Notes: generated by a model from the letters alone, not told the origin. A stretch of 64,000 nt of DNA from JAJFIE01 sp964344255 (GCA_964344255.1 CAYFMQ010000001.1:806001-870000), one strand, 5' to 3'. Positions 24,818 to 34,814 are shown, numbered from the stretch's first letter. Numbers and translations: made by a program.

Positions 24818-27394
24818 GTGGCGCCTAAAGATAACGAATCACGCTACAACGTAAGAGAAGCTGAAGCCAGATGGCAAAGGGAGTGGGACGAACGTAATTG
24901 TTTTACGGTCCATGAAGACTCTGATTTGCCAAAATACTACGTTCTGGAGATGTTTCCCTACCCTTCCGGGCGCATCCATATGGGGCATGTCCGGAACTAT
25001 ACCCTTGGTGACGTTGTTGCCCGTTACAAGAAGGCGATGGGGCATAATGTACTTCACCCAATGGGCTGGGACGCCTTCGGGTTGCCGGCAGAAAATGCGG
25101 CAATTGAAAATAACGTTCATCCTGCCAAGTGGACTCGCGAAAACATCGCGGCCATGCGTTCACAATTAAAATCAATGGGACTTTCCTACGACTGGACCCG
25201 TGAAATCGCAACCTGCGAGCCTGAGTATTACAAGCACGAACAAAAAATGTTCCTCGACTTCTTGAACGAGGGACTGGTTTATCGAAAAGAATCCTGGGTC
25301 AACTGGGATCCTGTGGAAAACACTGTTCTCGCAAACGAACAGGTTATTGATGGCCGGGGCTGGCGTTCGGGTGAACTGGTCGAAAAAAGGAAGCTTTCAC
25401 AATGGTTCCTCAAGATCACGGCTTATGCCGAAGAATTGCTCTCAGCGCTCGATTCACTTGAAAGATGGCCCGACCGTGTCCGATTGATGCAGGAAAACTG
25501 GATCGGGCGGTCAGAGGGCGCCCATATCCTTTTCCCCATTGAAGGGCGAGATGAAAAGCTGGAAGTTTATACGACCAGGCCGGATACCATTTTCGGTGCA
25601 TCGTTCTGCGCTATTGCAGCCAACCATCCGTTGGCTCTGGAGCTCGCAAAGGATAATGACCAGCTCGATGCGTTTATCAAAGAATGCAACCGGATGGGAA
25701 CCAGCGAAGCTGCCATTGAATCTGCCGAAAAACTGGGTTTCGAAACAGGTCTGTCTGTTTCCCATGTTATCGATGGAAAGCCGGCATTGCCCCTCTATGT
25801 CGCCAACTTCGTGCTCATGGAATATGGGACAGGCGCCATTTTCGGCTGCCCCGCCCATGACCAGCGCGACCTGGATTTTGCCCGCAAATATGGCCTCCCT
25901 GTTATTCCTGTCGTTGCTCCCAAGGGTACCGATGCCAGCGACATGGTGATTGAGGATATTGCTTTTACCGAAGACGGCGTCGCCATTAACTCGGACTTTC
26001 TTGATGGGTTAAACGTAGCGGACGCCAAATCAAAGATAATTGATTTTTTCGAGTCAAACGACAAAGGCGCACGCGCCATCAATTATCGCCTCCGCGATTG
26101 GGGTGTTTCCCGTCAGCGGTACTGGGGCTGCCCCATCCCGGTTATTCATTGTGATGCCTGTGGCATCGTCAATGTTCCAGAAACCGACCTTCCGGTCGAG
26201 CTGCCCGAGGACGTTGATTTGTCCGTAGCGGGCAATCCGCTGGATGCTCATCCAACGTGGAAACATGTCGATTGTCCATCATGTGGCAGTCCGGCGGTTC
26301 GTGAAACAGATACGTTCGACACGTTTTTTGAGTCTTCCTGGTACTTCGCCCGATTCTGTTCCCCCGGCAATACCAAGCTCGGGTTTGCTAAATCTGCGGC
26401 CGATTACTGGCTGCCGGTTGATCAATACATCGGCGGTATCGAGCATGCGGTTCTGCATCTTTTGTATTCCCGGTTTTTCACCCGAGCCTTACAGCAATGT
26501 GGATATCTCGAAATATCAGAACCGTTTGCGGGCCTTATGACACAAGGCATGATTTGCCATGCCACCTATCGGGATTCATCCGGCTGGCTGTTCCCGACCG
26601 ATGTCGATCATCAGGGCGAGCAGGCTGTTCATATTAAAACCGGCGAGCCAGTCGAGGTTGGCCGGACGGAAAAAATGAGCAAGTCAAAGCGCAATGTCGT
26701 TGATCCGGAGATAATCATCCAGACCTATGGCGCCGATACGGCGCGGTTGTTCATGCTGTCTGACAGTCCTCCGGACCGGGATCTGGATTGGACAGAATCA
26801 GGTATCGAGGGCGCATGGCGATACGTAAATCGCTTATGGCGAGCTGTCATGCCGAATTCGGGATTTTTCTGCCTTCCTGGAACGCCCAAACCCGATGCTC
26901 TTGGCCCTGTCATGGAAAATATATACAGGCTTTGCCATAAGACCATTGCCGATGTTACCAAAGATCTGGAACGGTTTCATTTCAACAAGGCTGTCGCCAG
27001 GATCAGGGAACTGACAAATGCGCTCGAAGGCATAGAAGAAAAGGACCGTAACAACTGGGTAACCCGTTTCGGTTGGGAAACAGCTACGCTTCTTATTGGA
27101 CCTATGATGCCCCATCTTGCAGAAGAATTATGGCGAGGCCTCGGGCATGATGATTTATTGTATAATCAGTGCTGGCCAGAAGCGGATAGTACCCAATTGG
27201 TGGAAGAGTCTGTCGATGTCGCTGTTCAGGTAAATGGAAAACTGCGCGGCACCGCCACGCTGCCTAAGGATTGCGACCAGGATGTCGCCGAAGAGGCTGC
27301 ATACTCTATAGAAAACGTTCAGAATGCCATTGGCGGCAAGGATATACGTAAAGTCATTTATGTTAAAAACCGGATCATCAATGTCGTTGTTTAA
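24818..27394 (+). CDS. leuS: Leucyl-tRNA synthetase
   Basis: Charges tRNA-Leu. 858 residues from the GTG at 24818, chosen because RYNVREAEARWQREW is the usual start of bacterial LeuRS and because AAAGGGA lies about 10 bases upstream; the open frame extends 35 codons further up without family similarity. Catalytic HIGH appears as HMGH near residue 56, the CP1 editing domain follows (TTRPDTIFGASF), a zinc-binding CDACGIV/CPSCGSP pair lies in the middle, and KMSKSKRNVVDP carries the KMSKS loop. The end overlaps lptE. Confidence 0.96.
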   Translation: MAPKDNESRYNVREAEARWQREWDERNCFTVHEDSDLPKYYVLEMFPYPSGRIHMGHVRNYTLGDVVARYKKAMGHNVLHPMGWDAFGLPAENAAIENNVHPAKWTRENIAAMRSQLKSMGLSYDWTREIATCEPEYYKHEQKMFLDFLNEGLVYRKESWVNWDPVENTVLANEQVIDGRGWRSGELVEKRKLSQWFLKITAYAEELLSALDSLERWPDRVRLMQENWIGRSEGAHILFPIEGRDEKLEVYTTRPDTIFGASFCAIAANHPLALELAKDNDQLDAFIKECNRMGTSEAAIESAEKLGFETGLSVSHVIDGKPALPLYVANFVLMEYGTGAIFGCPAHDQRDLDFARKYGLPVIPVVAPKGTDASDMVIEDIAFTEDGVAINSDFLDGLNVADAKSKIIDFFESNDKGARAINYRLRDWGVSRQRYWGCPIPVIHCDACGIVNVPETDLPVELPEDVDLSVAGNPLDAHPTWKHVDCPSCGSPAVRETDTFDTFFESSWYFARFCSPGNTKLGFAKSAADYWLPVDQYIGGIEHAVLHLLYSRFFTRALQQCGYLEISEPFAGLMTQGMICHATYRDSSGWLFPTDVDHQGEQAVHIKTGEPVEVGRTEKMSKSKRNVVDPEIIIQTYGADTARLFMLSDSPPDRDLDWTESGIEGAWRYVNRLWRAVMPNSGFFCLPGTPKPDALGPVMENIYRLCHKTIADVTKDLERFHFNKAVARIRELTNALEGIEEKDRNNWVTRFGWETATLLIGPMMPHLAEELWRGLGHDDLLYNQCWPEADSTQLVEESVDVAVQVNGKLRGTATLPKDCDQDVAEEAAYSIENVQNAIGGKDIRKVIYVKNRIINVVV

Positions 27395-27890
27395 AACAGC
27401 TGTACTGGCCTGCCTTGTCGTTACGCTACAAGCGTGCGGCTTTTCGCCCCTGTATCAAAAAACCACAGATCGCCCATCCGCGGGGCAGGCCTTTGGCGCC
27501 ATTCTCGTAAAGCCAATTCCTGATAGAACCGGGCAAGAGCTTAGGAACCATCTGTATAGCGTCCTTACCCCCAAGGGCAGCCCTTCAAATCCTGAGTGGG
27601 TATTGGCGGTTAGTCTTAATGAATCCATCGAAAAGATATCCATAGAACAGACATCTTTTTCAACCCGTGCTAATTTGAAGCTAAACGGATCTTTTACCCT
27701 CACGCCTACAGGGGATGTAGAAAAAGAAAGTTTTTCCGGATCGGTTAGCGCAGTTAGCAGTTATAACATTCTTGATTCAGAGTATGCTACTCTTGTCGCT
27801 GAGCGTGACGCGCGTTCACGTGCCGTTATTATTTTAGGAAATGAAATACGCCGCCAACTGGCTATTTGGTTTAACCGCCTGGAATCCTGA
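27381..27890 (+). CDS. lptE: LPS-assembly lipoprotein LptE
   Basis: Outer-membrane lipoprotein that plugs LptD and completes lipopolysaccharide export. Start ATG 27381 gives a short signal peptide (MSLFKTAVLACLVVTLQACG) ending at the lipobox LQAC with Cys19; an upstream in-frame start would spoil the signal. The mature part has GFSPLYQ right after the cysteine, as in LptE. Total length is 169 residues. The first 14 bases overlap the end of leuS, and holA follows after 9 bases; leuS-lptE-holA is a widespread operon. Confidence 0.92.
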   Translation: MSLFKTAVLACLVVTLQACGFSPLYQKTTDRPSAGQAFGAILVKPIPDRTGQELRNHLYSVLTPKGSPSNPEWVLAVSLNESIEKISIEQTSFSTRANLKLNGSFTLTPTGDVEKESFSGSVSAVSSYNILDSEYATLVAERDARSRAVIILGNEIRRQLAIWFNRLES

Positions 27891-27899
27891 GACGTTTTA

Positions 27900-28913
27900 A
27901 TGAAAATTTCTTCGGGCGCCGCCGAACGATTTCTTGCACAGCCCGATAAGAGTGTTTCGTGTATTTTGCTTTATGGCCCGGACCAGGGGCTTGTTAAGGA
28001 ACGTGCTGACATTTTGGGTCGCACGGTTGTCCCTGACTTAAACGATCCGTTCAATGTTGTTGAGATCTCTGTTAGCGCCCTCAAGGATGACCCTACCCGC
28101 CTTGTGGATGAGGCGAATGCCCTTTCCTTTGGAGGCGGGCAAAGACTGATCCGCATCAGGGATGCCGGTGACAGCCTCAGCAAGATAATCGAGCCTTATC
28201 TTCAGGATCCATCGCCCGATGCGCTCATCGTCGTTCAGGCTCAGGAGCTGACTCCCCGCTCCTCATTGCGTACGCTGTTTGAAAAGCATGCTCTAGCAGC
28301 ATCTGTAGCCTGTTACCCGGAAGAAGGTCAGGGATTGCTGAAATCAGTGGAACGAATGCTGAAGGACTTAGGCGTCAACGCCGGTCGCGATGCCCTTGGC
28401 CTGCTTGGCCAGACGCTAGGGGAAGACAGGGCCCTTATCCGCCGCGAGATTGACAAACTCGCCCTTTATGTTGGTGAAGGCGGGCATGTTACAATCGAAG
28501 ATGTTGAGGCTTGTCTCGTTAATTCAGGCGCCGCCTCCGCTGATCACATCGCCTTTTCTGTGGCGGACGGAAATGCCGTCGATGCCGATGACGGCTATCA
28601 AAGGGCCTTGAAGGAAGGTGTTTCTGAAATAGCCATTCTGCGTGCGTTACAGCGTCATTTTCAGCGTTTGGACTGGGTTGTGTCTCAGGTATCTAACGGT
28701 GCAGACGCATCCAACGTTGTCGGATCCTTGCGGCCTCCCGTCTTTTTTAAATTCAAGGATCGTTTCAATCGTCAGGCCCGCCGGTGGTCACCTGAGGGAG
28801 TGCGTCAGGCCTTGTCGGTCCTGACAGAGGCCGAGGCAACTTGTAAAAGTTCAGGTGCGCCTGTTGAATTGGTTTGCGGGCGCGCGATCATGGCAATTTC
28901 GCGCATAAGTTGA
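27900..28913 (+). CDS. holA: DNA polymerase III subunit delta
   Basis: Opens the beta clamp for loading within the tau/gamma complex. 337 residues, normal length. Seen are LLYGPDQGLVKERADIL near the N-terminus, the family segment EANALSFGGGQRLIRIRDAG, and the helical C-terminal region with EIDKLALYVGEG and ILRALQRHFQRL. Third gene of the leuS operon. It converges on parB with a 21-base AT-rich gap. Confidence 0.94.
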   Translation: MKISSGAAERFLAQPDKSVSCILLYGPDQGLVKERADILGRTVVPDLNDPFNVVEISVSALKDDPTRLVDEANALSFGGGQRLIRIRDAGDSLSKIIEPYLQDPSPDALIVVQAQELTPRSSLRTLFEKHALAASVACYPEEGQGLLKSVERMLKDLGVNAGRDALGLLGQTLGEDRALIRREIDKLALYVGEGGHVTIEDVEACLVNSGAASADHIAFSVADGNAVDADDGYQRALKEGVSEIAILRALQRHFQRLDWVVSQVSNGADASNVVGSLRPPVFFKFKDRFNRQARRWSPEGVRQALSVLTEAEATCKSSGAPVELVCGRAIMAISRIS

Positions 28914-28934
28914 AAAATATTATTTTTACTCGCC

Positions 28935-29822
28935 TTAATCTTCTTCAGTAAAATCGCTGCCGTGGCTTAACCGATGGAGCGCCGTGTCAAGCTGGTCCAG
29001 AGTTTTGTAGTGGATTGTCATGGAACCGCCGCTTTTCCCTGGTCTGATATCTACCTTCAGTCCGAGAAGCCCGCTTATGTTATTCTCCAAAGCGACCGTA
29101 TCCGCATCTTTAAGCGGCTTGGACGTTTTGGCTTTGTTTTCTGATTGAGAATCGCGCGCTAGCCTTTCCGCCTGCCTGACGCTCAGCCTCTCCTTGACAA
29201 TCTTTTTTGCAAGCACGATCGAATTGTCGAGGCCAATCAATGTTCGGGCATGGCCGGCTGACAGGCTGCCTTCTTCAATCATGCTCTTGACGCCATCCGG
29301 AAGGCTGAGGAGGCGAAGGGTATTTGCTATATGGCTTCGGCTTTTGCCGACCACGTCTGCCATTTTTTCCTGGGTATGCTGAAACTCATCCAACAGCCGC
29401 TGATAACCCTGCGCTTCATCGATCGGTGACAGGTCCTGGCGTTGCAGGTTTTCAATAAGCCCGACTTCAAGCGCCTCAACATCGGAAAAGTTTCTGACGA
29501 TCACAGGCACTTGGTGAAGTTTGGCAACCTGCGCCGCCCGCCAACGCCGTTCACCTGCAATAATTTCAAACTGGTCTTTTTGCTCCGGATGAGGTCGGAC
29601 CAAAAGCGGTTGCAGAACGCCCTTCTCGGCCATTGAAGCGGCGAGTTCTTTTATGGCTTCATTGTCCATTACATGGCGGGGCTGATATTTACCGGGGTGC
29701 AGAAATTCAATGGGAACCTGCCTCGGCCCGTCATCCTGAATGGCTTCAGGGCGAACTGATGTATCGTCACCAAGTAGGGCGTTTAACCCGCGTCCAAGGC
29801 TTTTTCTTTTTTGAGTACTCAT
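28935..29822 (-). CDS. parB: Chromosome partitioning protein ParB
   Basis: CTP-dependent DNA clamp that loads at parS and spreads to organise the origin region. 295 residues: N-terminal LGRGLNALLGDD (ParA-interaction and start motif), the CTP-binding GERRWRAAQ segment near residue 93, the helix-turn-helix around DVVGKSRSHIANTLRLLSLP, and a C-terminal dimerisation domain ending in acidic residues. It overlaps the 3' end of parA by 4 bases. Two perfect parS sites lie 1.5-3.5 kb away. Confidence 0.97.
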   Translation of the reverse strand: MSTQKRKSLGRGLNALLGDDTSVRPEAIQDDGPRQVPIEFLHPGKYQPRHVMDNEAIKELAASMAEKGVLQPLLVRPHPEQKDQFEIIAGERRWRAAQVAKLHQVPVIVRNFSDVEALEVGLIENLQRQDLSPIDEAQGYQRLLDEFQHTQEKMADVVGKSRSHIANTLRLLSLPDGVKSMIEEGSLSAGHARTLIGLDNSIVLAKKIVKERLSVRQAERLARDSQSENKAKTSKPLKDADTVALENNISGLLGLKVDIRPGKSGGSMTIHYKTLDQLDTALHRLSHGSDFTEED

Positions 29823-30649
29823 AGGATTGTCGTCCGGCGTTCGCGGTGGATCACCTCGCTTGCAAGATGCAGATAAGCTTGGCTGCCAGCGCAGTTAATA
29901 TCATAAATCAGGACAGGTCTGCCGTGTGAAGGGGCCTCGGAAACGCGCACGTTCCGGGGAATAACCGTATTGTATACCTTATCGCCAAAATAGGCTCGGA
30001 CATCGTTGGCCACCATGTCGGAGAGGTTGTTGCGGCGGTCATACATGGTAAGGACAATGCCCTGGATCTCCAGGCCGGGATTATAACCTGCCTTGATACG
30101 ATCGATTGTCCGCGTCAGGTGGCTTATGCCTTCGAGGGCGAAAAACTCACATTGTAACGGCACCAGCACTGAATCGGCGGCAACCAGCGCATTGACCGTA
30201 AGAAGTCCCAGCGCAGGCGGACAATCGATTAGTATGTAATCATAATGGCCGGTTTCACCATTTAGGGCTTCTTTAAGCTTGAATTCCCTGCGGTCCTCAT
30301 CGATCAGCTCAATTTCAACGCCTGACAGATCCATGCCGGAAGGCACGATATCGAGCCCGGGAATGTCCGTCTTGGCGATGGCGCCGCCTAATGTGGTTTC
30401 CCCCATCATGACATGATAGGTGTTGGTCGCCCTGTCATCCGGATAGAGGCCAAGACCGGTGCTGGCGTTTCCCTGAGGATCGAGGTCAATAATCAGGGCT
30501 TTTTTCTGAATGGCGGCAAGAGCCGTCGCCAGGTTAATGGTCGTTGTGGTCTTGCCAACGCCGCCCTTCTGGTTTGCGATAGCGATAACGCGTGACGCAC
30601 GCTCCAGGAATGGCGTTGCTTTCGCCGTATTATCTAGGGTTGAATTCAT
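29819..30649 (-). CDS. parA: Chromosome partitioning ATPase ParA
   Basis: Deviant-Walker ATPase that moves ParB-parS complexes along the nucleoid. 276 residues. The P-loop KGGVGKTTTT (with signature lysine) lies at residues 28-37, DLDPQGNAS follows, and IDCPPALGLLTVNAL is the Walker B region. The start overlaps the 3' end of rsmG by 20 bases, so the mnmG-rsmG-parA-parB set is probably one transcriptional unit or close to it. Confidence 0.97.
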   Translation of the reverse strand: MNSTLDNTAKATPFLERASRVIAIANQKGGVGKTTTTINLATALAAIQKKALIIDLDPQGNASTGLGLYPDDRATNTYHVMMGETTLGGAIAKTDIPGLDIVPSGMDLSGVEIELIDEDRREFKLKEALNGETGHYDYILIDCPPALGLLTVNALVAADSVLVPLQCEFFALEGISHLTRTIDRIKAGYNPGLEIQGIVLTMYDRRNNLSDMVANDVRAYFGDKVYNTVIPRNVRVSEAPSHGRPVLIYDINCAGSQAYLHLASEVIHRERRTTIL

Positions 30650-31271
30650 TGATCTCGAGAATGATGCCGTCGGGGTTGGTACAACTGGCGTGGGATTTAT
30701 AGTTAACGTTCCATTTATCTTGGGATTCCATCAATTCGGACCGCCAATTTCGGCCCTTGAGAAACAAGAGTCTAGCATTCGTTGTGCAAATATTCGACGC
30801 ATAGTCCAACAGCCTGCTGATCGGCGCACATGCCCGGCTGACAACCGTAGACGCTTTAGGTCCGTCATAGTGTTCGATTCGGGTCCGGTGCAGAATAGCC
30901 GCCGCTTTGGTTTCTCTGATAACCTGTCTCAAAAATTCCGTTTTGTTTGCGTCACTTTCAACCAGGTGAACGGGCATCCGCCCCATGATGGAAAGAACCA
31001 GCCCGGGGAATCCGGCACCGCTTCCTAGGTCAACGATGGACGCTTGCTTTTGTGGGATAAGAGGAAGCAGTTGAGCGGAATCGAGAAAATGACGACGCCA
31101 GAGGTCATTTAGTGTTTTTTGCCCAACAAGATTGAACCGTTTCTGCCATTTTTTAAGAATATCCGCATATCGTTCCAATGAGTCACAGACCTCTTTGTCC
31201 GCGCTGGCTTGCCGTGCGAAGTCTTCACGCGTTAACGGCAAATTCGATTCGGAATCGGAACGGCAATTCAT
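30630..31271 (-). CDS. rsmG: 16S rRNA (guanine-527-N7)-methyltransferase
   Basis: SAM-dependent methyltransferase (GidB). 213 residues. The SAM-binding motif IVDLGSGAGFPGLVLSI lies near residue 80, preceded by the RsmG-specific KWQKRFNLVGQKTLNDLWRR region and followed by HLVESDANKTEFLR. Loss of this enzyme in other bacteria gives low-level streptomycin resistance. Lies between mnmG and parA, the conserved origin-proximal order. Confidence 0.94.
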   Translation of the reverse strand: MNCRSDSESNLPLTREDFARQASADKEVCDSLERYADILKKWQKRFNLVGQKTLNDLWRRHFLDSAQLLPLIPQKQASIVDLGSGAGFPGLVLSIMGRMPVHLVESDANKTEFLRQVIRETKAAAILHRTRIEHYDGPKASTVVSRACAPISRLLDYASNICTTNARLLFLKGRNWRSELMESQDKWNVNYKSHASCTNPDGIILEINEFNPR

Positions 31272-31336
31272 TTACGGGATGGCCCTGCATAATTTCTATT
31301 AAATAGTCGCCGCCACTATAACAGAAAAACGCCTAT

Positions 31337-31352
31337 TGTTTCACGTGAAACA
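31337..31352. promoter_or_regulatory. parS centromere site 1
   Basis: TGTTTCACGTGAAACA, a perfect 16-base palindrome identical to the bacterial parS consensus. It sits in the 91-base gap between rsmG and mnmG, about 1.5 kb from parB. ParB is expected to load here. A second identical site is at 33332. Confidence 0.97.
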
Positions 31353-31362
31353 TTGCGGCGTG

Positions 31363-33261
31363 TCACGCCACCCGTCGCCGGCCCCGTTTAATCTCTGAAA
31401 GCAAGACGGTTATCGCCGCCGGAGTCATCCCGGATATGCGAGACGCCGCCCCCAGGGTTGAAGGTCTTGCAGTTTTTAATTTGTCCACGACTTCCGACGA
31501 CAGGCCGGGAATCCCGTCAAAGGCCATATCTGTTGGTATTGCGAGCTGCTCGTCACGCCGAAATGCCTCAATATCAGCGTCCTGGCGCATTAAATAGGTC
31601 GCGTATAGACCTTCGATCTCCAACTGTGATGCGGTTTCCGGGCTCAGGGAGCCTAGCTCAGGCCAGATCGCAGAAAGCCTGCCCATGTTCATTTCCGGAT
31701 ATGACAGCATATCCCAGGCGCTTCGGCGGGCGCCGTCCTGGTTAACCGCCAGCCCCTTTTTATTCAGTTCATTTGGGGTAGCCTTACAGGCATGAAGGAG
31801 TGCGCGGCCGTCTGACAGGGCCTTTTCTTTCTTTTCAAAGGCTTTTCTACGAGCTTCGCCAACGCAACCAACAGCAATGCCTTTGCCCGAGAGACGCTGG
31901 TCTGCATTATCAGATCTTAGGGAAAGCCTGTATTCGGCTCGCGAGGTGAACATCCGATACGGTTCTTGCGTGCCGAGATTCACGAGATCATCAATCATGA
32001 CGCCTATGTAGGCATCAGCCCGGTCAAGAACGAAGGTTTCCGTTCCGGCCCCAGCTTTCAGAGCCGCGTTGATGCCGGCAACAAGGCCCTGCCCGCCCGC
32101 CTCTTCGTAGCCCGTGGTTCCATTGATCTGCCCCGCCAAGAAAAGCCGCTGAACACGATGAGTCTCAAGCGTGGGCTTCAGTTCGCGGGGATCAATAAAG
32201 TCATACTCGATGGCGTAGCCGGGCTGTATCATTCGTGCGTTTTCCAGGCCGGGAATGGTTTTCAGCAGGGAAAGCTGAACCTCACGCGGCAAGGACGTCG
32301 ATATGCCGTTTGGATAGACCGTATCGTCATCCAGGCCCTCCGGCTCCAGGAAAATCTGGTGTCGGGAACGTTCCGCAAAGCGCACGACCTTGTCTTCTAT
32401 AGAGGGGCAGTAGCGTGGACCGGTCCCGTCAATCTGACCGGAATATATCGGCGCTCGGTCAAGATTCGCCCGAATAATCTCGTGCGTTTCCGGTCTGGTT
32501 TCCGTGATGTGGCAGGAGATCTGTGGCGTCGTTATCCTGTCCGTCATAAAGGAAAACGGGGCCGGCGGCTCGTCACCAGGCTGTTCCTGAAGCGACGGCC
32601 AGTCGATCGTCTTTCCGTCCAGGCGTGGCGGCGTGCCAGTTTTAAGCCGGTCCATCGCAAAGCCCAGTCGCCGTAACGTGTAGGCCAAAGCAACCGCCGG
32701 GCGCTCGCCCACCCGCCCTGCAGGAATGCGCGTTTCGCCGACGTGAATGAGACCTCTTAAAAAAGTTCCGCTGGTAATGACAACGGCGCCTGCATGAATG
32801 GCCCGCCCATCAGAAAGGCGAACACCCGTTACCTCCGCATCATCACCGAGAACGAGATCTTCAACGGAGGCCTCAAGAACATCCAGATTTTTCGTTTCGC
32901 CAATCAGCTCCTGAACCGCCTTCTTATAAAGGCTGCGGTCGGCTTGCGCCCGTGGGCCATGAACAGCCGGTCCCTTGCTTCTGTTGAGGACACGGAACTG
33001 AATGCCCCCCCGGTCAATGGCCCGGCCCATAATACCGTCAAGGGCGTCGATTTCCCTGACAAGCTGTCCTTTTGCCAATCCACCTATGGCTGGGTTACAG
33101 GACATCTCGCCAATGGTGTCGTGACGATGCGTGATCAGAAGCGTGCGCGCGCCCATGCGTGCAGACGCGTCCGCCGCCTCGGTGCCGGCATGGCCGCCGC
33201 CGACTACGATTACATCTACTGAAACGATATTGTCCTCAATCATCTTCGCCACGCGGTTCAA
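31363..33261 (-). CDS. mnmG: tRNA uridine 5-carboxymethylaminomethyl modification enzyme, FAD subunit
   Basis: With MnmE forms cmnm5U or nm5U at the wobble base of several tRNAs, using FAD and methylenetetrahydrofolate. 632 residues. FAD motif VDVIVVGGGHAGTEAADASA is near the N-terminus; then SCNPAIGGLAKGQLVREIDA, GTFLRGLIHVGE, KTGTPPRLDG and the C-terminal tRNA-binding helical domain. Start at 33261 or the ATG at 33243 are both plausible. Flanked on both sides by parS sites. Confidence 0.96.
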   Translation of the reverse strand: MNRVAKMIEDNIVSVDVIVVGGGHAGTEAADASARMGARTLLITHRHDTIGEMSCNPAIGGLAKGQLVREIDALDGIMGRAIDRGGIQFRVLNRSKGPAVHGPRAQADRSLYKKAVQELIGETKNLDVLEASVEDLVLGDDAEVTGVRLSDGRAIHAGAVVITSGTFLRGLIHVGETRIPAGRVGERPAVALAYTLRRLGFAMDRLKTGTPPRLDGKTIDWPSLQEQPGDEPPAPFSFMTDRITTPQISCHITETRPETHEIIRANLDRAPIYSGQIDGTGPRYCPSIEDKVVRFAERSRHQIFLEPEGLDDDTVYPNGISTSLPREVQLSLLKTIPGLENARMIQPGYAIEYDFIDPRELKPTLETHRVQRLFLAGQINGTTGYEEAGGQGLVAGINAALKAGAGTETFVLDRADAYIGVMIDDLVNLGTQEPYRMFTSRAEYRLSLRSDNADQRLSGKGIAVGCVGEARRKAFEKKEKALSDGRALLHACKATPNELNKKGLAVNQDGARRSAWDMLSYPEMNMGRLSAIWPELGSLSPETASQLEIEGLYATYLMRQDADIEAFRRDEQLAIPTDMAFDGIPGLSSEVVDKLKTARPSTLGAASRISGMTPAAITVLLSEIKRGRRRVA

Positions 33262-33331
33262 GGTTGATTGGTGCGGCGCTTACTTACTCTTATTGTCCGA
33301 AAACAGCAATAGGGCCGTTAAGTGCACACAT

Positions 33332-33347
33332 TGTTTCACGTGAAACA
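33332..33347. promoter_or_regulatory. parS centromere site 2
   Basis: TGTTTCACGTGAAACA again, extended by one base each side to an 18-base palindrome (33331-33348). It lies in the gap between mnmG and mnmE, 1,995 bases from site 1. Same consensus, no mismatch. Confidence 0.97.
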
Positions 33348-33384
33348 ATTTGATGCTCTGGTCATAAAGTTGGCGCTGTGCGGA

Positions 33385-34731
33385 TTATTTACCAATACAG
33401 AATTCTGAAAAAATGACATCCAGAATATCCTCAACACCAACCTGCCCCGTTATCCGGCCAAGGGCGCGCATAGCAAGCCTGAGGTCTTCCGCCCAAAGTT
33501 CCGCCCCCGAGGCCTCCATGCACCGCGATAGCCCGTCACAACATTCGATCAGGGCCTCTCTGTGCCTGGCCCTTGTGACGATAGCCGCATCGCCGCCTGA
33601 AAATCGCGAGGCAATGGTAGCTGTCATTTCGGATAGGAGTGATTCCAGCCCGGCGCCCGTTTTTACGGAAATCCCGATCAACTCCACTCCGTTAACCGCA
33701 TATTCAGTCAAACCGGCGCCGCCATCGACCAAGTCTGTTTTATTCAAGACACCGATTGCGCCATCGCGTAACAGGCGCCGTGTTTGAGGGTCGGCTTCTG
33801 GCCAGGTAGAGCCATCGAATACGAGAAGGCGGACGTCCGAAGCCTCGGCTCTGTCTTTGGCTCGCCTGACACCCTCCTGCTCAATACCATCCTCGCTGTC
33901 CCGCAGGCCCGCCGTATCAGATACGATAACGGGGAACCCACCCAGGTCCATATGGACATCGATAATATCCCTTGTCGTCCCTGCCTGTTCGGACACAATG
34001 GCCGCCTCCCTTGCCGCCAGATAGTTTAACAAACTCGATTTGCCGGCGTTTGGCGGGCCGACGATAGCAATATGTACGCCGCCCCGAATTATCTCGCCCT
34101 TGTTGTTATCGTCCAGGCGGTGAATGATCTCGTCTCGAACCGAACTGATTGCCTCGCGCGATTCTTGATCAAGGGTATCCGGCAGGTCCTCATCTGAAAA
34201 ATCAATGGATGCCTCCATGTGGGCCAGGGCGGACTTCAGTCTTTCCTGCCAGGCGCTGCACAACGAGCCAAGCCTGCCATCCAGTTGGCGCAAGGCCTGC
34301 TTGCGCTGGATCTCGGTTTCAGCGGTTATCAGATCTGCCAGTCCCTCTGCCTCACTGAGATCGAGCTTGCCGTTATCAAAGGCGCGGCGGGAAAAGGCGC
34401 CCGGCTCGGCCAGGGAATATCCCGAAAGTCCCGACAGGGCATTTAACGTTGCCGCCACAACCGCCCGGCCGCCATGAACATGAAGCTCAACACTGTCCTC
34501 GCCTGTAAAGCTCGCGGGCCCGGGAAACCAGACGGCCAGGACCTCATCAATAAGGTCTTCGGTATTGTCCGGGTGATACATCTTTCGCCATACAAGGCGG
34601 CGCGGTTCAGGCAGCGCCTTCCCGGTCATGCGAAGAAGCGCCTCTTTTGCCTGGGGACCGGAGATTCGAATGACACACACACCCGTTGGCGGATGCCCTG
34701 ATGAAACGGCAAAGATCGTGTCGTTCGACAT
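33385..34731 (-). CDS. mnmE: tRNA modification GTPase MnmE
   Basis: Partner of MnmG. 448 residues: N-terminal folate-binding domain (DTIFAVSSGHPPTGVCVIRI), helical domain, inserted Ras-like G domain with P-loop VGPPNAGKSSLLN, G2/G3 region TTRDIIDVHMDL and DTAGLRDSEDGIE, NKTDL specificity motif, and the invariant C-terminal CIGK with its catalytic cysteine. Downstream of the small ferredoxin-like gene's start by a short AT-rich gap; same strand as mnmG. Confidence 0.96.
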   Translation of the reverse strand: MSNDTIFAVSSGHPPTGVCVIRISGPQAKEALLRMTGKALPEPRRLVWRKMYHPDNTEDLIDEVLAVWFPGPASFTGEDSVELHVHGGRAVVAATLNALSGLSGYSLAEPGAFSRRAFDNGKLDLSEAEGLADLITAETEIQRKQALRQLDGRLGSLCSAWQERLKSALAHMEASIDFSDEDLPDTLDQESREAISSVRDEIIHRLDDNNKGEIIRGGVHIAIVGPPNAGKSSLLNYLAAREAAIVSEQAGTTRDIIDVHMDLGGFPVIVSDTAGLRDSEDGIEQEGVRRAKDRAEASDVRLLVFDGSTWPEADPQTRRLLRDGAIGVLNKTDLVDGGAGLTEYAVNGVELIGISVKTGAGLESLLSEMTATIASRFSGGDAAIVTRARHREALIECCDGLSRCMEASGAELWAEDLRLAMRALGRITGQVGVEDILDVIFSEFCIGK

Positions 34732-34814
34732 TATTGATTCGGCTCCGCAACCAAATTGATTCGGTTAGTTACTAAATATTGTTATAATAATTCCTTTAAA
34801 CACAATATATTGTG

